A stretch of 18,621 bases of DNA from DATFEN01 sp035691285 (GTDB taxonomy: Bacteria; Acidobacteriota; Vicinamibacteria; Fen-336): positions 1 to 18,621 of the forward strand of contig DASSJI010000217.1 of the NCBI GenBank assembly GCA_035691285.1, written 5' to 3'. The translations under genes and the position numbers were made by a program. The notes under the pieces are model-generated. The model had not been told where the DNA came from. It ran no database searches and saw only the letters and a program-made list of their open reading frames with translations. Below, in pieces: positions 7,209-14,372 of the stretch. Within the stretch, counting starts at the first letter, position 1. Every line of letters begins with the position of its first letter.

Positions 7209-7913
7209 CTACGTCAACCCGCTGGAGACGAACCCCAGCATCTTGCCCGCGAGCAGCGCCGTCGTGCCCGTAAAACGGCAGCCGGCCTCCGTCGTGCCCG
7301 GAGCCTTCTCGCGGGCCCAGCGCACCTCGATGCCCAGGGCGACGTGGGTCGAGGCGTCCTGGCTGTGCAGGATCACCCGCAGCAGGTCGCCGGGCTTCAG
7401 CACCATGGGCACCTCGATGCGGCAGCCGCTGCCGCTCACGTCCGCGAAGTGGCCCATGACGTGCTCCTTGGTCGCCTTGTTGACGGCCTCGATCTTCATG
7501 ATGAGGGGCCGGCGGATGCGCCGGCGGCGCTCCGTGTGCTCCGTCCCTCCCTCCCAGCCCGAGAGCCGCTGGGCCGTTTCGACCAGCTCGTTCGCGCTGG
7601 TGGGCTTGACGAGGTAGGCGGCCACGCCCTTGGTGATCGCCTCGGTGAAGCTCTCGACGTCGCCCTCGTAGGCGAGCATCAGCACCGGCACACCCTTCAG
7701 GGCGGGGTGGGCCTGCAAGCGCCTCAGGGACGCGAGGCGCGCCTCGCGGCTCGTCGCGTCGTCGAGGACGACGAGGCGCGGGGGAAGCAGGTCGGACGTG
7801 ACGAGGACGTCGGCTTCCGATGCCGCCGCCACCTCGAGGCCGCCCTGCAGGAGCGTGCTCTCGATCCAGGCCCGGTCCGGGTTGTCAGGACCGACGACCA
7901 GCGCGTAGCCCAA
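7209..7913 (-). CDS. Degenerate response-regulator receiver domain fused to a PilZ (c-di-GMP-binding) domain
   Basis: Two-domain protein of 234 residues. Residues 1-118 resemble a CheY-like receiver: hydrophobic beta strands, a candidate phospho-acceptor Asp at VVLDD (51/52) and Lys103 in YLVKPTS. The acidic pair normally found after beta strand 1 is not clear (LVVGPDN), and the usual Thr/Ser of strand 4 reads Ala (LMLAYEGD), so phosphorylation may be weak or absent. Residues about 127-232 form a PilZ domain with the arginine cluster RRRRIRR (129-135) and DVSGSG (158-163), the two c-di-GMP-binding motifs. The start is TTG at 7913; an in-frame stop lies three codons upstream and there is no better start. 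It begins six bases after the octaheme cytochrome stop, so it is likely cotranscribed with the respiratory genes. The output partner is unknown. Confidence 0.87.
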   Translation of the reverse strand: MGYALVVGPDNPDRAWIESTLLQGGLEVAAASEADVLVTSDLLPPRLVVLDDATSREARLASLRRLQAHPALKGVPVLMLAYEGDVESFTEAITKGVAAYLVKPTSANELVETAQRLSGWEGGTEHTERRRRIRRPLIMKIEAVNKATKEHVMGHFADVSGSGCRIEVPMVLKPGDLLRVILHSQDASTHVALGIEVRWAREKAPGTTEAGCRFTGTTALLAGKMLGFVSSGLT

Positions 7914-7919
7914 GCGGGT

Positions 7920-10829
7920 TCAGTCCAGGGCCGCAGCTCCTCTCGGCCCGAGGGTCAGAAGGTACGCACGCACGGCCTCGATCTGCTTCCCCTGGTCGCC
8001 GCCGAGGATCTCCGGGAAGGCGTTCTCGCTGGGATCCACCGGGAAGTTCGCGGGCATCCGCGTCCCCGGCATGATGCGACCGGGATCGGCGAGCCAGTGC
8101 GAGAGCCACTCGGCGCGCAGCCGCTCGGGGACCTTGGCGAGGTCGGGGGCCATGTTGGCCGGGTCCTGGTCCGGCAGCTTGCCCGCAACCACGTGGCACT
8201 TCACGCACTGCCAGCGTCCGAACAGGTCTCGGCCCGCCGCCACCATCGCGGCGTCGGTCCTGGGCCTGGGCTCGTAGGGGTAGGGGACGCGATCCTGCGC
8301 GGCGAAGTACTGGGTGATCGTGTTGAGCTGCTCCTCGGTGAAGTCGAAGCTGGGCATGCGGACCTCGAGCCACGGCCGGATGCGGTCGGCGGGGCTCTTG
8401 AGGAATCCGTGCAGCCACGGCGTGTGCACCCGTGCGCCCTCGCCGATCTTCGAGCTCGCGTTCCAGAGCATGGGCGGTGACAGCGCCTGTCCCTGGATCG
8501 GGTCGCCCCCGGACTTCTCGAGCCGGTCCTCGACCACGGCCCGGATCGAGCCTCCCTGCTCGCCGATCTGGTGGCAGCCGCGGCAGTTGTAGTCGCGCAC
8601 GAGGCGCCGGCCGCGCTCGACGAGCCTGTCGTCGGCGGAGAGCTGGCGCTGGGCCGCGAGCGGGATCTGCTCCTTCGTGAACGAGAGCACCGCCGTGACG
8701 ATGGCGTCCGCCTCCTCGGAGGTCACGTGGAACTTCGGCATTCTCAAGAGCTCGTCGGGCTTCTTCTCCTTGTCCACGTCGAAGATGCGGGGCTCCATCA
8801 GCTTCTGGTGGAGCCAGGCGGGCAGCGTGTGCGGGATCTTCTCGTGCTGGAAGCCGAAGTCGAGGCGCTCGACGAGCTTCGATCCCTGCTCGGTGAGCTC
8901 GGTGCCGATCGGCGTCGCCTTCTCGAAGCCCGGGATCATGTGGCAGCCGAAGCAGCCGGCGCGGAAGATCGTCCGCTCTCCGAGGAAGAGCGTGCGCTGG
9001 CGGTCATCCATGGCCGCGAGCTTCTCCTCGGCCTGCTTCACCGGGTACTGCGCGAGGAGGTACTCGCGCACCATCGCGTCGCGCCGCCCGGCATCGAGGG
9101 CGGGACGCGGTCGAGCCAGGAACCCGTCGCTCTTCAGGCTCATCAGGTAGGCCGTGATGTCGGCGGCCTCGGCGTCGGTGAGCCGGAGGTCCGGCATCCG
9201 CGTCTCGGGCCAGAGGCGCTTCGGGTTCCGGATCCAGGAGTAGACCCAGCCCGGGTCGAGCTTGCTGCCGCTCCCGTCCAGGTTGGGTCCGTGGGTCCTG
9301 AACGACGCCATGGCCAGGCCCTCGACGCCGCGCCGGTCGTCGCCCACGCGATGGCAGCCGAGGCAGCCCACGCTCTCGAAGAGGCGGCGGCCCTTCTCCC
9401 GGTCGCCCTGGGGCGGTCTCGGGAACTCGACCCGGGCGGACCGGTCCATCAGGTACGCGACGGCGGCGTTGGCCTCGGCGTCGTCGCGCGCGTCCAGCTC
9501 GGGCGTGCGCTTGTCGGGCGTCCGGACGCCCCACTGCTGGGGCATGCGCGTGGGCCTGAACGCCCGCGGCTCCTTGATCCACCGGTAGATCCAGTCCTCG
9601 CTCGTCTTGGACGCGACCTTCGAGAGGTCCGGGCCGACCTTGCGCAGGTTCTCCCAGCCCTTGATCTTGTGGCAGCCGAAGCAGCCGTAGCGCTCGACCA
9701 GGACCATCCCCGCGTTGAGCTTGCTCGCGCGGGGCACCTCGACCACACCCTGGTGGCACTTCAAGCACTGGGACTCCGTCGTGCCCTTGGCCAGCATCGG
9801 CTGGTCCCACAGGTGCCAGCGCTCGTACTCCTTCGTGCCGCTGTACTTCCCCCAGCCGTGCTCCTGCTCCTTGCTCGAAGGCGTGTGGACCGCGTTCACG
9901 AAGCTCGTGGCGCGCCCGCGGCCCTGGTGGCAGACCGTGCAGCCGACCTTTTCCAGCGGGTGGGGGCCGCGCAGGTACAGGTCGATGTCGGGATGGGCGG
10001 TGTACGGCTGCGGCGCGTTCTCGTAGCCCTTCTTGTCGATGCCCAGGTGGCAGGTCGTGCAGCGGTCCACCTTGGGCGTCGGGCTGAAGATCACGTCGTC
10101 GTAGAGGTTCGCCGGCATGATCTGCTGGACCTTCAGCGACGGGTTCGCCATGTCCAGCACCGGCAGGTTGCGCACCTGGAAGACGAAGCCCTCCTCGATC
10201 TTCTGCAGCCTGTCGGTCAGCCGCGTGTACTCGGCGAAGGCCTCCTTCTGCGCCTTGTCCGCTTCCAGGAAGGTCCTCTCGAGCTCGGCGAGGTTCGCGT
10301 TGGCGGCGGCCTCCTGCGCCGACACCTCCTCGAGCTTCAAGCGCAGCTCGCCCCACTTCTTCTCGAGGCCGTCGAGCTCCGCCTTGCGCTTCTCCGCCGC
10401 CCTGGCGTGGCCGCGGTGGACCGCCTCCTCGTACTCGTAGCGCTTGACGTCGATGTCGGCTTTCGTGAAGCGGTAGTCCTGGTCGATCGCGTACCAGCGG
10501 TCGTGCGCACGAGACGCATCGGCCCGGGCCTTCCGGATCTCGGCCTGTCGGGCGGCCATCTCCTGCTGGCCCTGCGCGAGCCGGTCCTCGAGGGCCTTGC
10601 GCTTGTCCGGCGCGACCTGGCCGAGGGCCGCCTCGCGCTGCTTCTGGGTCTGCTGGATCTCCAGCCGGTTGAAGGCGATCTGGTGCTTCTTCCACTCGCG
10701 GTCGTAGTCGTCCCAGACCATCGCCGAGAACGCGAGCAGCATGCCGATGGAGGTCAAGGCGAACAGGACGTTGAGCTTCTGCGTCCTCTCGACCATCTGG
10801 GGATCGCGGCCGGGCTCAGGCTTCGCCAT
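7920..10829 (-). CDS. Membrane-anchored octaheme cytochrome c with long coiled coil, likely electron-exit subunit of the b6f-like complex
   Basis: Protein of 969 residues with one membrane helix (about 19-40), a Lys/Glu/Arg/Ala-rich coiled-coil region (about 42-215), then a haem region with eight CXXCH motifs beginning at Cys257, 297, 355, 383, 489, 626, 749 and 875. Haems 1-3 are closely spaced and have several nearby histidines. Haems 4-8 each sit in a cytochrome c-like unit ending in an RMP motif (Met429, 545, 697, 825, 925), the expected axial ligand. The N-terminal helix would place the haems on the periplasmic face. It follows the cytochrome b genes by nine bases and has a GGGAGAGAG Shine-Dalgarno. 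No cytochrome f or c1 is encoded nearby, so it probably takes electrons from the Rieske protein and passes them on. That role is inferred from gene order. Confidence 0.93.
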   Translation of the reverse strand: MAKPEPGRDPQMVERTQKLNVLFALTSIGMLLAFSAMVWDDYDREWKKHQIAFNRLEIQQTQKQREAALGQVAPDKRKALEDRLAQGQQEMAARQAEIRKARADASRAHDRWYAIDQDYRFTKADIDVKRYEYEEAVHRGHARAAEKRKAELDGLEKKWGELRLKLEEVSAQEAAANANLAELERTFLEADKAQKEAFAEYTRLTDRLQKIEEGFVFQVRNLPVLDMANPSLKVQQIMPANLYDDVIFSPTPKVDRCTTCHLGIDKKGYENAPQPYTAHPDIDLYLRGPHPLEKVGCTVCHQGRGRATSFVNAVHTPSSKEQEHGWGKYSGTKEYERWHLWDQPMLAKGTTESQCLKCHQGVVEVPRASKLNAGMVLVERYGCFGCHKIKGWENLRKVGPDLSKVASKTSEDWIYRWIKEPRAFRPTRMPQQWGVRTPDKRTPELDARDDAEANAAVAYLMDRSARVEFPRPPQGDREKGRRLFESVGCLGCHRVGDDRRGVEGLAMASFRTHGPNLDGSGSKLDPGWVYSWIRNPKRLWPETRMPDLRLTDAEAADITAYLMSLKSDGFLARPRPALDAGRRDAMVREYLLAQYPVKQAEEKLAAMDDRQRTLFLGERTIFRAGCFGCHMIPGFEKATPIGTELTEQGSKLVERLDFGFQHEKIPHTLPAWLHQKLMEPRIFDVDKEKKPDELLRMPKFHVTSEEADAIVTAVLSFTKEQIPLAAQRQLSADDRLVERGRRLVRDYNCRGCHQIGEQGGSIRAVVEDRLEKSGGDPIQGQALSPPMLWNASSKIGEGARVHTPWLHGFLKSPADRIRPWLEVRMPSFDFTEEQLNTITQYFAAQDRVPYPYEPRPRTDAAMVAAGRDLFGRWQCVKCHVVAGKLPDQDPANMAPDLAKVPERLRAEWLSHWLADPGRIMPGTRMPANFPVDPSENAFPEILGGDQGKQIEAVRAYLLTLGPRGAAALD

Positions 10830-10838
10830 GCTCTCTCC

Positions 10839-11927
10839 CTAGATGTTGAAGAAGATCTCGGGCATCGCCACGATGTACTTCAGGTTGAAGAGCCAGCGCA
10901 GCACCATCTTGATCGGCAGGGCGATCTGGAGCAGGAGCAGCATCACGAACACGCCGAAGCGCCACGGTCCCAGCTTCTCGTGGTACTTCTTCAGCCAGCT
11001 CCTCGCGAGCAGCCCGGGCAGGACCACCAGGTAGAAGAGGCAGGCCAGGATGCCCGGGATCTCGCGCACGACCATGTTGGTCGGCAGGCCGATGCTCGTC
11101 CACTTCACCCACACGTACTCGGAGAGGTTGACGTTGTTGAGGGCGAGCAGCTTGTGGAGGTCCCAGTACTCGTACGGGCCGAAGAAGTTCCAGTTCGGGC
11201 CGCGCAGGAACGTGCCCAGGATCACGAGCAGCACCCACTGGATGAGGAAGCCGAACAGGAAGATCGTGATCTCGACCTTGCGCTCCCTGAAGCTGAAGTA
11301 GCCGTTCCCCTTCGGGTTCATGTCGATGTAGGGGATCGCCATCAGGCCGACGATGATGAGGCTCGGGAACACGACCCCCGCCAGCCACGGGTCGTAGTAC
11401 ACGAGCATCTCCTGCAGCCCCAGGAAGTACCAGGGCGCCTTGCTCGGGTTCGGCGTGCGGGCCGGGTTGGCCGGCTCCTCGATCGGCGCGTGGAAGGCCA
11501 TGCCCCACGCGACGAGGACGATCATCCCGATCACCATGCAGATCAGCTCGGTGTACACGAGATCGGGCCAGACCCAGGTCTTCTCCCCCTCGCCGTTCGC
11601 GGCCTCGGCCACCGGCTCGCCGCGAGCGATGCGGTCGTCGTTCTGGAGCGCCTGGTGCATGGCGAGCCAGGTGAAGAACCCCACCAGGAACAGCATCGCG
11701 ACGATCGGGACGTTGTCGGGCTTCCTGACGATCAGCGCGAAGTCGGGGTCGAGCATCGAGATCGCGAGGAACACGGCGCCGAAGATCCCGAGCGCCAGCG
11801 CGGCCTTCGGCTTCCAGAAGAAGCGCCACCGCATCGACGCGAAGAACAGGAGCGTCGCGAGGGTGATGAAGATCGCGGGGCTCGTGAGGAAGTTGACGAC
11901 GTCCTTGAGGAACTCGACCGCGGCCAT
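10839..11927 (-). CDS. Cytochrome b C-terminal (subunit IV-like) protein with extra membrane helices
   Basis: Membrane protein of 362 residues. Residues about 120-245 match the petD/subunit IV core: a helix (125-147), the Qo-site motif region KAPWYFLGLQE (163-173) and two further helices (about 183-200 and 218-240). The catalytic PEWY motif reads Ala164-Pro165-Trp166-Tyr167, so the usual Glu is missing. The N-terminal 115 residues add three predicted helices (about 13-31, 41-58, 73-91) and a charged linker; the C-terminal 115 residues add about two more (290-307, 325-345). Subunit IV of chloroplast b6f has only about 160 residues and three helices, so this is a much enlarged version. ATG 11927 follows GAGGCGAC and the cytochrome b6-like gene at a 13-base gap. 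It completes the quinol oxidation site with the partner b subunit. The roles of the added helices are unknown. Confidence 0.9.
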   Translation of the reverse strand: MAAVEFLKDVVNFLTSPAIFITLATLLFFASMRWRFFWKPKAALALGIFGAVFLAISMLDPDFALIVRKPDNVPIVAMLFLVGFFTWLAMHQALQNDDRIARGEPVAEAANGEGEKTWVWPDLVYTELICMVIGMIVLVAWGMAFHAPIEEPANPARTPNPSKAPWYFLGLQEMLVYYDPWLAGVVFPSLIIVGLMAIPYIDMNPKGNGYFSFRERKVEITIFLFGFLIQWVLLVILGTFLRGPNWNFFGPYEYWDLHKLLALNNVNLSEYVWVKWTSIGLPTNMVVREIPGILACLFYLVVLPGLLARSWLKKYHEKLGPWRFGVFVMLLLLQIALPIKMVLRWLFNLKYIVAMPEIFFNI

Positions 11928-11940
11928 GTCGCCTCGCCCC

Positions 11941-12744
11941 CTACATCGGGCCGGAGATGCCGCCGTCCTTGCGCACGCGCCAGAAGTGGACGGCCATCAG
12001 GATCCCGGCGACCAGCGGTATGCCGACGCAATGGAGCACGTAGAAGCGCAGGAGCGCCCCCTCGCCGACGAAGCGCCCGCCGAGGAGCGCGAACCGGGCA
12101 TCGGAGCCCGCGTGGACCATCTTCACGTCCCCCAGGGCCAGCAGCTGGGCGCCCGGCCCCTCGTGTCCGAGGAGCGGCGTGGCGCGAGCCATGTTCGAGC
12201 CGACGGTGATGGCCCAGATCGCGAGCTGGTCCCAAGGCAGCAGGTAACCGGTGAAGGAGAGCAGCAGCGTTAGCACGAGCAGGATCACGCCGACGTTCCA
12301 GTTGAACTCGCGAGGCGGCTTGTACGACCCGGTCATGAAGACGCGGAACATGTGGAGCCACACGGTGATGACCATGGCGTGGGCGCCCCAGCGGTGGATC
12401 TCGCGCATGATGCCCAGGGGCACCTGCTCGGCCAGGTCGATGATGTCCATGTAGGCGTAGGCGACGGTGGGCCGGTAGTAGAACATCAACAGCAGGCCGG
12501 TGAAGGTCTCGACCAGGAACAGGAAGAAGGTCAGCCCGCCCATGCACCACGTGAACTTCAGCCGCACGCCGCTCTTGCGGATCTTCACCGGATGCAGGTG
12601 CAGGAAGACGTTGCTCATCACCGCGAGGGCGCGGTTGCGGCTGTTGCTGGGCATGCCGTGGCGGAAGATCGACCGCCAGATCTGGGTGTCGGTGATGTAG
12701 TCCCAGGTGCGGCTCAGGAACGTCTCAGGGGGTTTCGTCGCCAT
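11941..12744 (-). CDS. Cytochrome b6-like subunit (cytochrome b N-terminal domain) of a quinol oxidase complex
   Basis: Dihaem membrane protein of 267 residues, the N-terminal half of a split cytochrome b. It has four predicted helices (about 66-90, 118-138, 150-170, 232-255). Haem ligands are His117 and His131 in helix B, and His238 and His253 in helix D. The spacings of 14 and 15 are those of cytochrome b6; mitochondrial bc1 has 14 and 14. WCMGG around Cys67, followed by MFYYRPT, aligns with FYCLGG and TFYYRPT of b6, where Cys35 binds haem ci covalently. GYLLPWDQ (166-173) and the C-terminus ISGPM also match b6. It transfers electrons from quinol across the membrane through two b haems. Start ATG 12744 has GAGGTGGC upstream; the gap to the Rieske gene is 33 bases. 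Confidence 0.94.
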   Translation of the reverse strand: MATKPPETFLSRTWDYITDTQIWRSIFRHGMPSNSRNRALAVMSNVFLHLHPVKIRKSGVRLKFTWCMGGLTFFLFLVETFTGLLLMFYYRPTVAYAYMDIIDLAEQVPLGIMREIHRWGAHAMVITVWLHMFRVFMTGSYKPPREFNWNVGVILLVLTLLLSFTGYLLPWDQLAIWAITVGSNMARATPLLGHEGPGAQLLALGDVKMVHAGSDARFALLGGRFVGEGALLRFYVLHCVGIPLVAGILMAVHFWRVRKDGGISGPM

Positions 12745-12777
12745 GCCACCTCGTTTGGATCGGAACGGCGGGAGCGC

Positions 12778-13356
12778 CTAGGCCTTCAGGAAGGCCTCCG
12801 GATTGGTCCACTCGCCCTTCTCCTGCTGGAACTTGACGGACTTGTCCACGAGGATCTGCCCGTCGTCCGCCAGCACGATGCGGGCGCGCTCGAGCGGGCG
12901 CGGCGCCGGCCCCTCGAAGTTGATGCCGGTCCTGTAAAACCCGCTGCCGTGGCAGGGGCACTTGAACTTGTTCTCGGCGCTGAGCCAGTTGGGCGAGCAG
13001 CCCAGATGGGTACAGACCGCGATCAGCGCGTAGAAGCCCTCGCCCTCGCGCACGATCCACACGCCGAAGGCGTCCTTGAAGCGGACGTCCACCTCTCCGA
13101 CGTTGAACTCGCTGGGGAAGCCCGCCTTGAAGGCCTGGGGCGGCTCGAAGAGGACGTTCGGGAAGAGGAAGCGGCCGGTCGCGATGAGGCTGGAGGCGCA
13201 GGCGGCCGAGAACGCCGCCCAGCCCACGGGAAGCGACCAGACGAAAGCCCGCCGCGAGACATCGGGCTTCGGCGCTGCTGCCGGCACCGGCTGGGGAGGC
13301 GCCGCTGGCGGCGTCCCTTGCACCTGCGGCTGCGCGCTGTCCTTTTCGTCGGCCAT
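12778..13356 (-). CDS. Rieske [2Fe-2S] iron-sulfur protein of the b6f-like complex
   Basis: Rieske subunit of 192 residues that takes one electron from quinol at the Qo site and passes it to the cytochrome c subunit. Cluster motifs are complete: CTHLGC (Cys115, His117, Cys120) and CPCHGSGF (Cys133, Cys135, His136); Cys120 and Cys135 would form the stabilising disulfide. The N-terminus is a Pro/Ala-rich cytoplasmic stretch (1-31), then SRRAFVW and a hydrophobic helix (about 38-60). This twin-arginine plus uncleaved anchor is typical of Tat-exported Rieske proteins. After the second motif comes NFEGPAPRPL, the conserved Pro-loop region. ATG 13356 follows a GAGG Shine-Dalgarno, and a promoter lies about 50 bases further upstream. 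It is the first gene of the respiratory operon. Confidence 0.96.
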   Translation of the reverse strand: MADEKDSAQPQVQGTPPAAPPQPVPAAAPKPDVSRRAFVWSLPVGWAAFSAACASSLIATGRFLFPNVLFEPPQAFKAGFPSEFNVGEVDVRFKDAFGVWIVREGEGFYALIAVCTHLGCSPNWLSAENKFKCPCHGSGFYRTGINFEGPAPRPLERARIVLADDGQILVDKSVKFQQEKGEWTNPEAFLKA

Positions 13357-13408
13357 CGAGGACCTCGCCCGATCTGGAAACCTGCGTCGGCTGTTACGGA
13401 GTGCGCAG

Positions 13409-13436
13409 ATTCTACTTGCGACCCCTCGGCTGTCAA
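13409..13436 (-). promoter_or_regulatory. Sigma-70 promoter for the Rieske/cytochrome b/octaheme operon
   Basis: Read on the minus strand, a perfect -35 TTGACA (13436-13431) is followed after 16 bases by TAGAAT (13414-13409), one mismatch from TATAAT. It lies in the 102-base gap between the HEAT-repeat gene stop and the Rieske start, giving a predicted leader of about 45 bases. This separates the respiratory operon from the upstream HEAT gene, although read-through remains possible. The match is strong for such GC-rich DNA. Confidence 0.75.
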
Positions 13437-13458
13437 GCCGCCCGGCCCGGAGGCGAGT

Positions 13459-14355
13459 CTACGACGCCGGGCCGAGCGAGACCAGCGCCCGGGCCGCCGC
13501 GTCCCGGACCTTGAGGCTCGGATCGCGGTCGCGCAGGGACTCGAGAGCGGAGCGCAGCTCCGGGGCACGGGTGGCGGCGGCTGCCGCCACGGCCTGCAAG
13601 AGCACTTCCTCGGCCTGACCGGCATCGACGCCCTCGGCCGCCCTGCCAACGGCCTGCCGATCGAGCATCGGCAGCAGGGCCGGCACTGCGGCAGGGTCGC
13701 CGCGGTGGCCGAGCGCGAGCGCGGCGTTCCAGCGCACGTCGTCGGCGGCGTCCTCCAGGGCTGCGCGCAGGGCGTCGGCCGCCTCGGGGCCCGGATAGCC
13801 TCCCAGCGCATGGACGGCGGCCTTTCGGATGCCGCGATCCTCGTGCGAGGCGAGGCGAACCAGGTCGGGCACGGCCGACGGATCGCCGATCGCTCCGAGC
13901 GACCACGCCGAGTAGATGATGGTCTCCGAGTCGGTCTCGTCGCCGGCGAGCGCTCTTCGGAGCGCAGGAACGGCCCCGGGTTCGCCGAGCCGGCCGAGGG
14001 CGAGGGCCAGGTAGCGACGCACGCGGGGGTCGTCCCGCTCCGACTCCTCGAAGAGCGCCACGGCTTCCGCCACGAAGCGCGGATCGCGGAGCGCCGGGTC
14101 CTTGCCTCCTTGCAGGACCTTCGACAGCTCGAAGGCCGCCTGCCAGCGACGATTCTGCCCGCCGGTGCGCACCTCTGCGAGGTAGTCGCGCGCCGACTTG
14201 CCTTCGGACGCCACGAGGCCGAAGACCACGAAGACCGTGACGCAGACCGCCACGATGGCCATCGGGAACACGAAGAACTGCAGCACCAGGAACGGCGTCG
14301 TCTGACGCTCCGGCCCCTCGGGCGCCTCGCTCTCGGGCATCTGGGCCTGCTCCAT
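13459..14355 (-). CDS. Membrane-anchored HEAT-repeat (PBS lyase-like) protein
   Basis: Protein of 298 residues with one N-terminal membrane helix (about 22-48, FLVLQFFVFPMAIVAVCV) and then tandem alpha-helical HEAT repeats from about residue 70 to the end. Repeat units show the typical pattern, for example RRYLALALGRLGEPGAVPAL (113-132), YSAWSLGAIGDPSAVPDL (148-165), RKAAVHALGGYPGPEAADAL and RWNAALALGHRGDPAAVPAL. HEAT arrays are protein-binding scaffolds; no catalytic residue is expected. The open frame extends to 14538, but that part overlaps the upstream gene in another frame. ATG 14355, 17 bases after the upstream stop, gives a clean N-terminus just before the membrane helix. Position directly upstream of the Rieske gene suggests a role in assembly or anchoring of the respiratory complex. 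That is inference, and the operon's own promoter weakens it. Confidence 0.85.
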   Translation of the reverse strand: MEQAQMPESEAPEGPERQTTPFLVLQFFVFPMAIVAVCVTVFVVFGLVASEGKSARDYLAEVRTGGQNRRWQAAFELSKVLQGGKDPALRDPRFVAEAVALFEESERDDPRVRRYLALALGRLGEPGAVPALRRALAGDETDSETIIYSAWSLGAIGDPSAVPDLVRLASHEDRGIRKAAVHALGGYPGPEAADALRAALEDAADDVRWNAALALGHRGDPAAVPALLPMLDRQAVGRAAEGVDAGQAEEVLLQAVAAAAATRAPELRSALESLRDRDPSLKVRDAAARALVSLGPAS

Positions 14356-14372
14356 CGCCGCCGGGATCGACG

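Noticed and set aside
8571..12209. Very long plus-strand open frame (1212 codons) opposite the octaheme and cytochrome b genes
   Set aside because: It is antisense to genes with CXXCH, haem-His and membrane motifs. Its translation is Leu/Val/Arg/His-rich with no recognisable domain, a known artefact of GC-rich codon usage.
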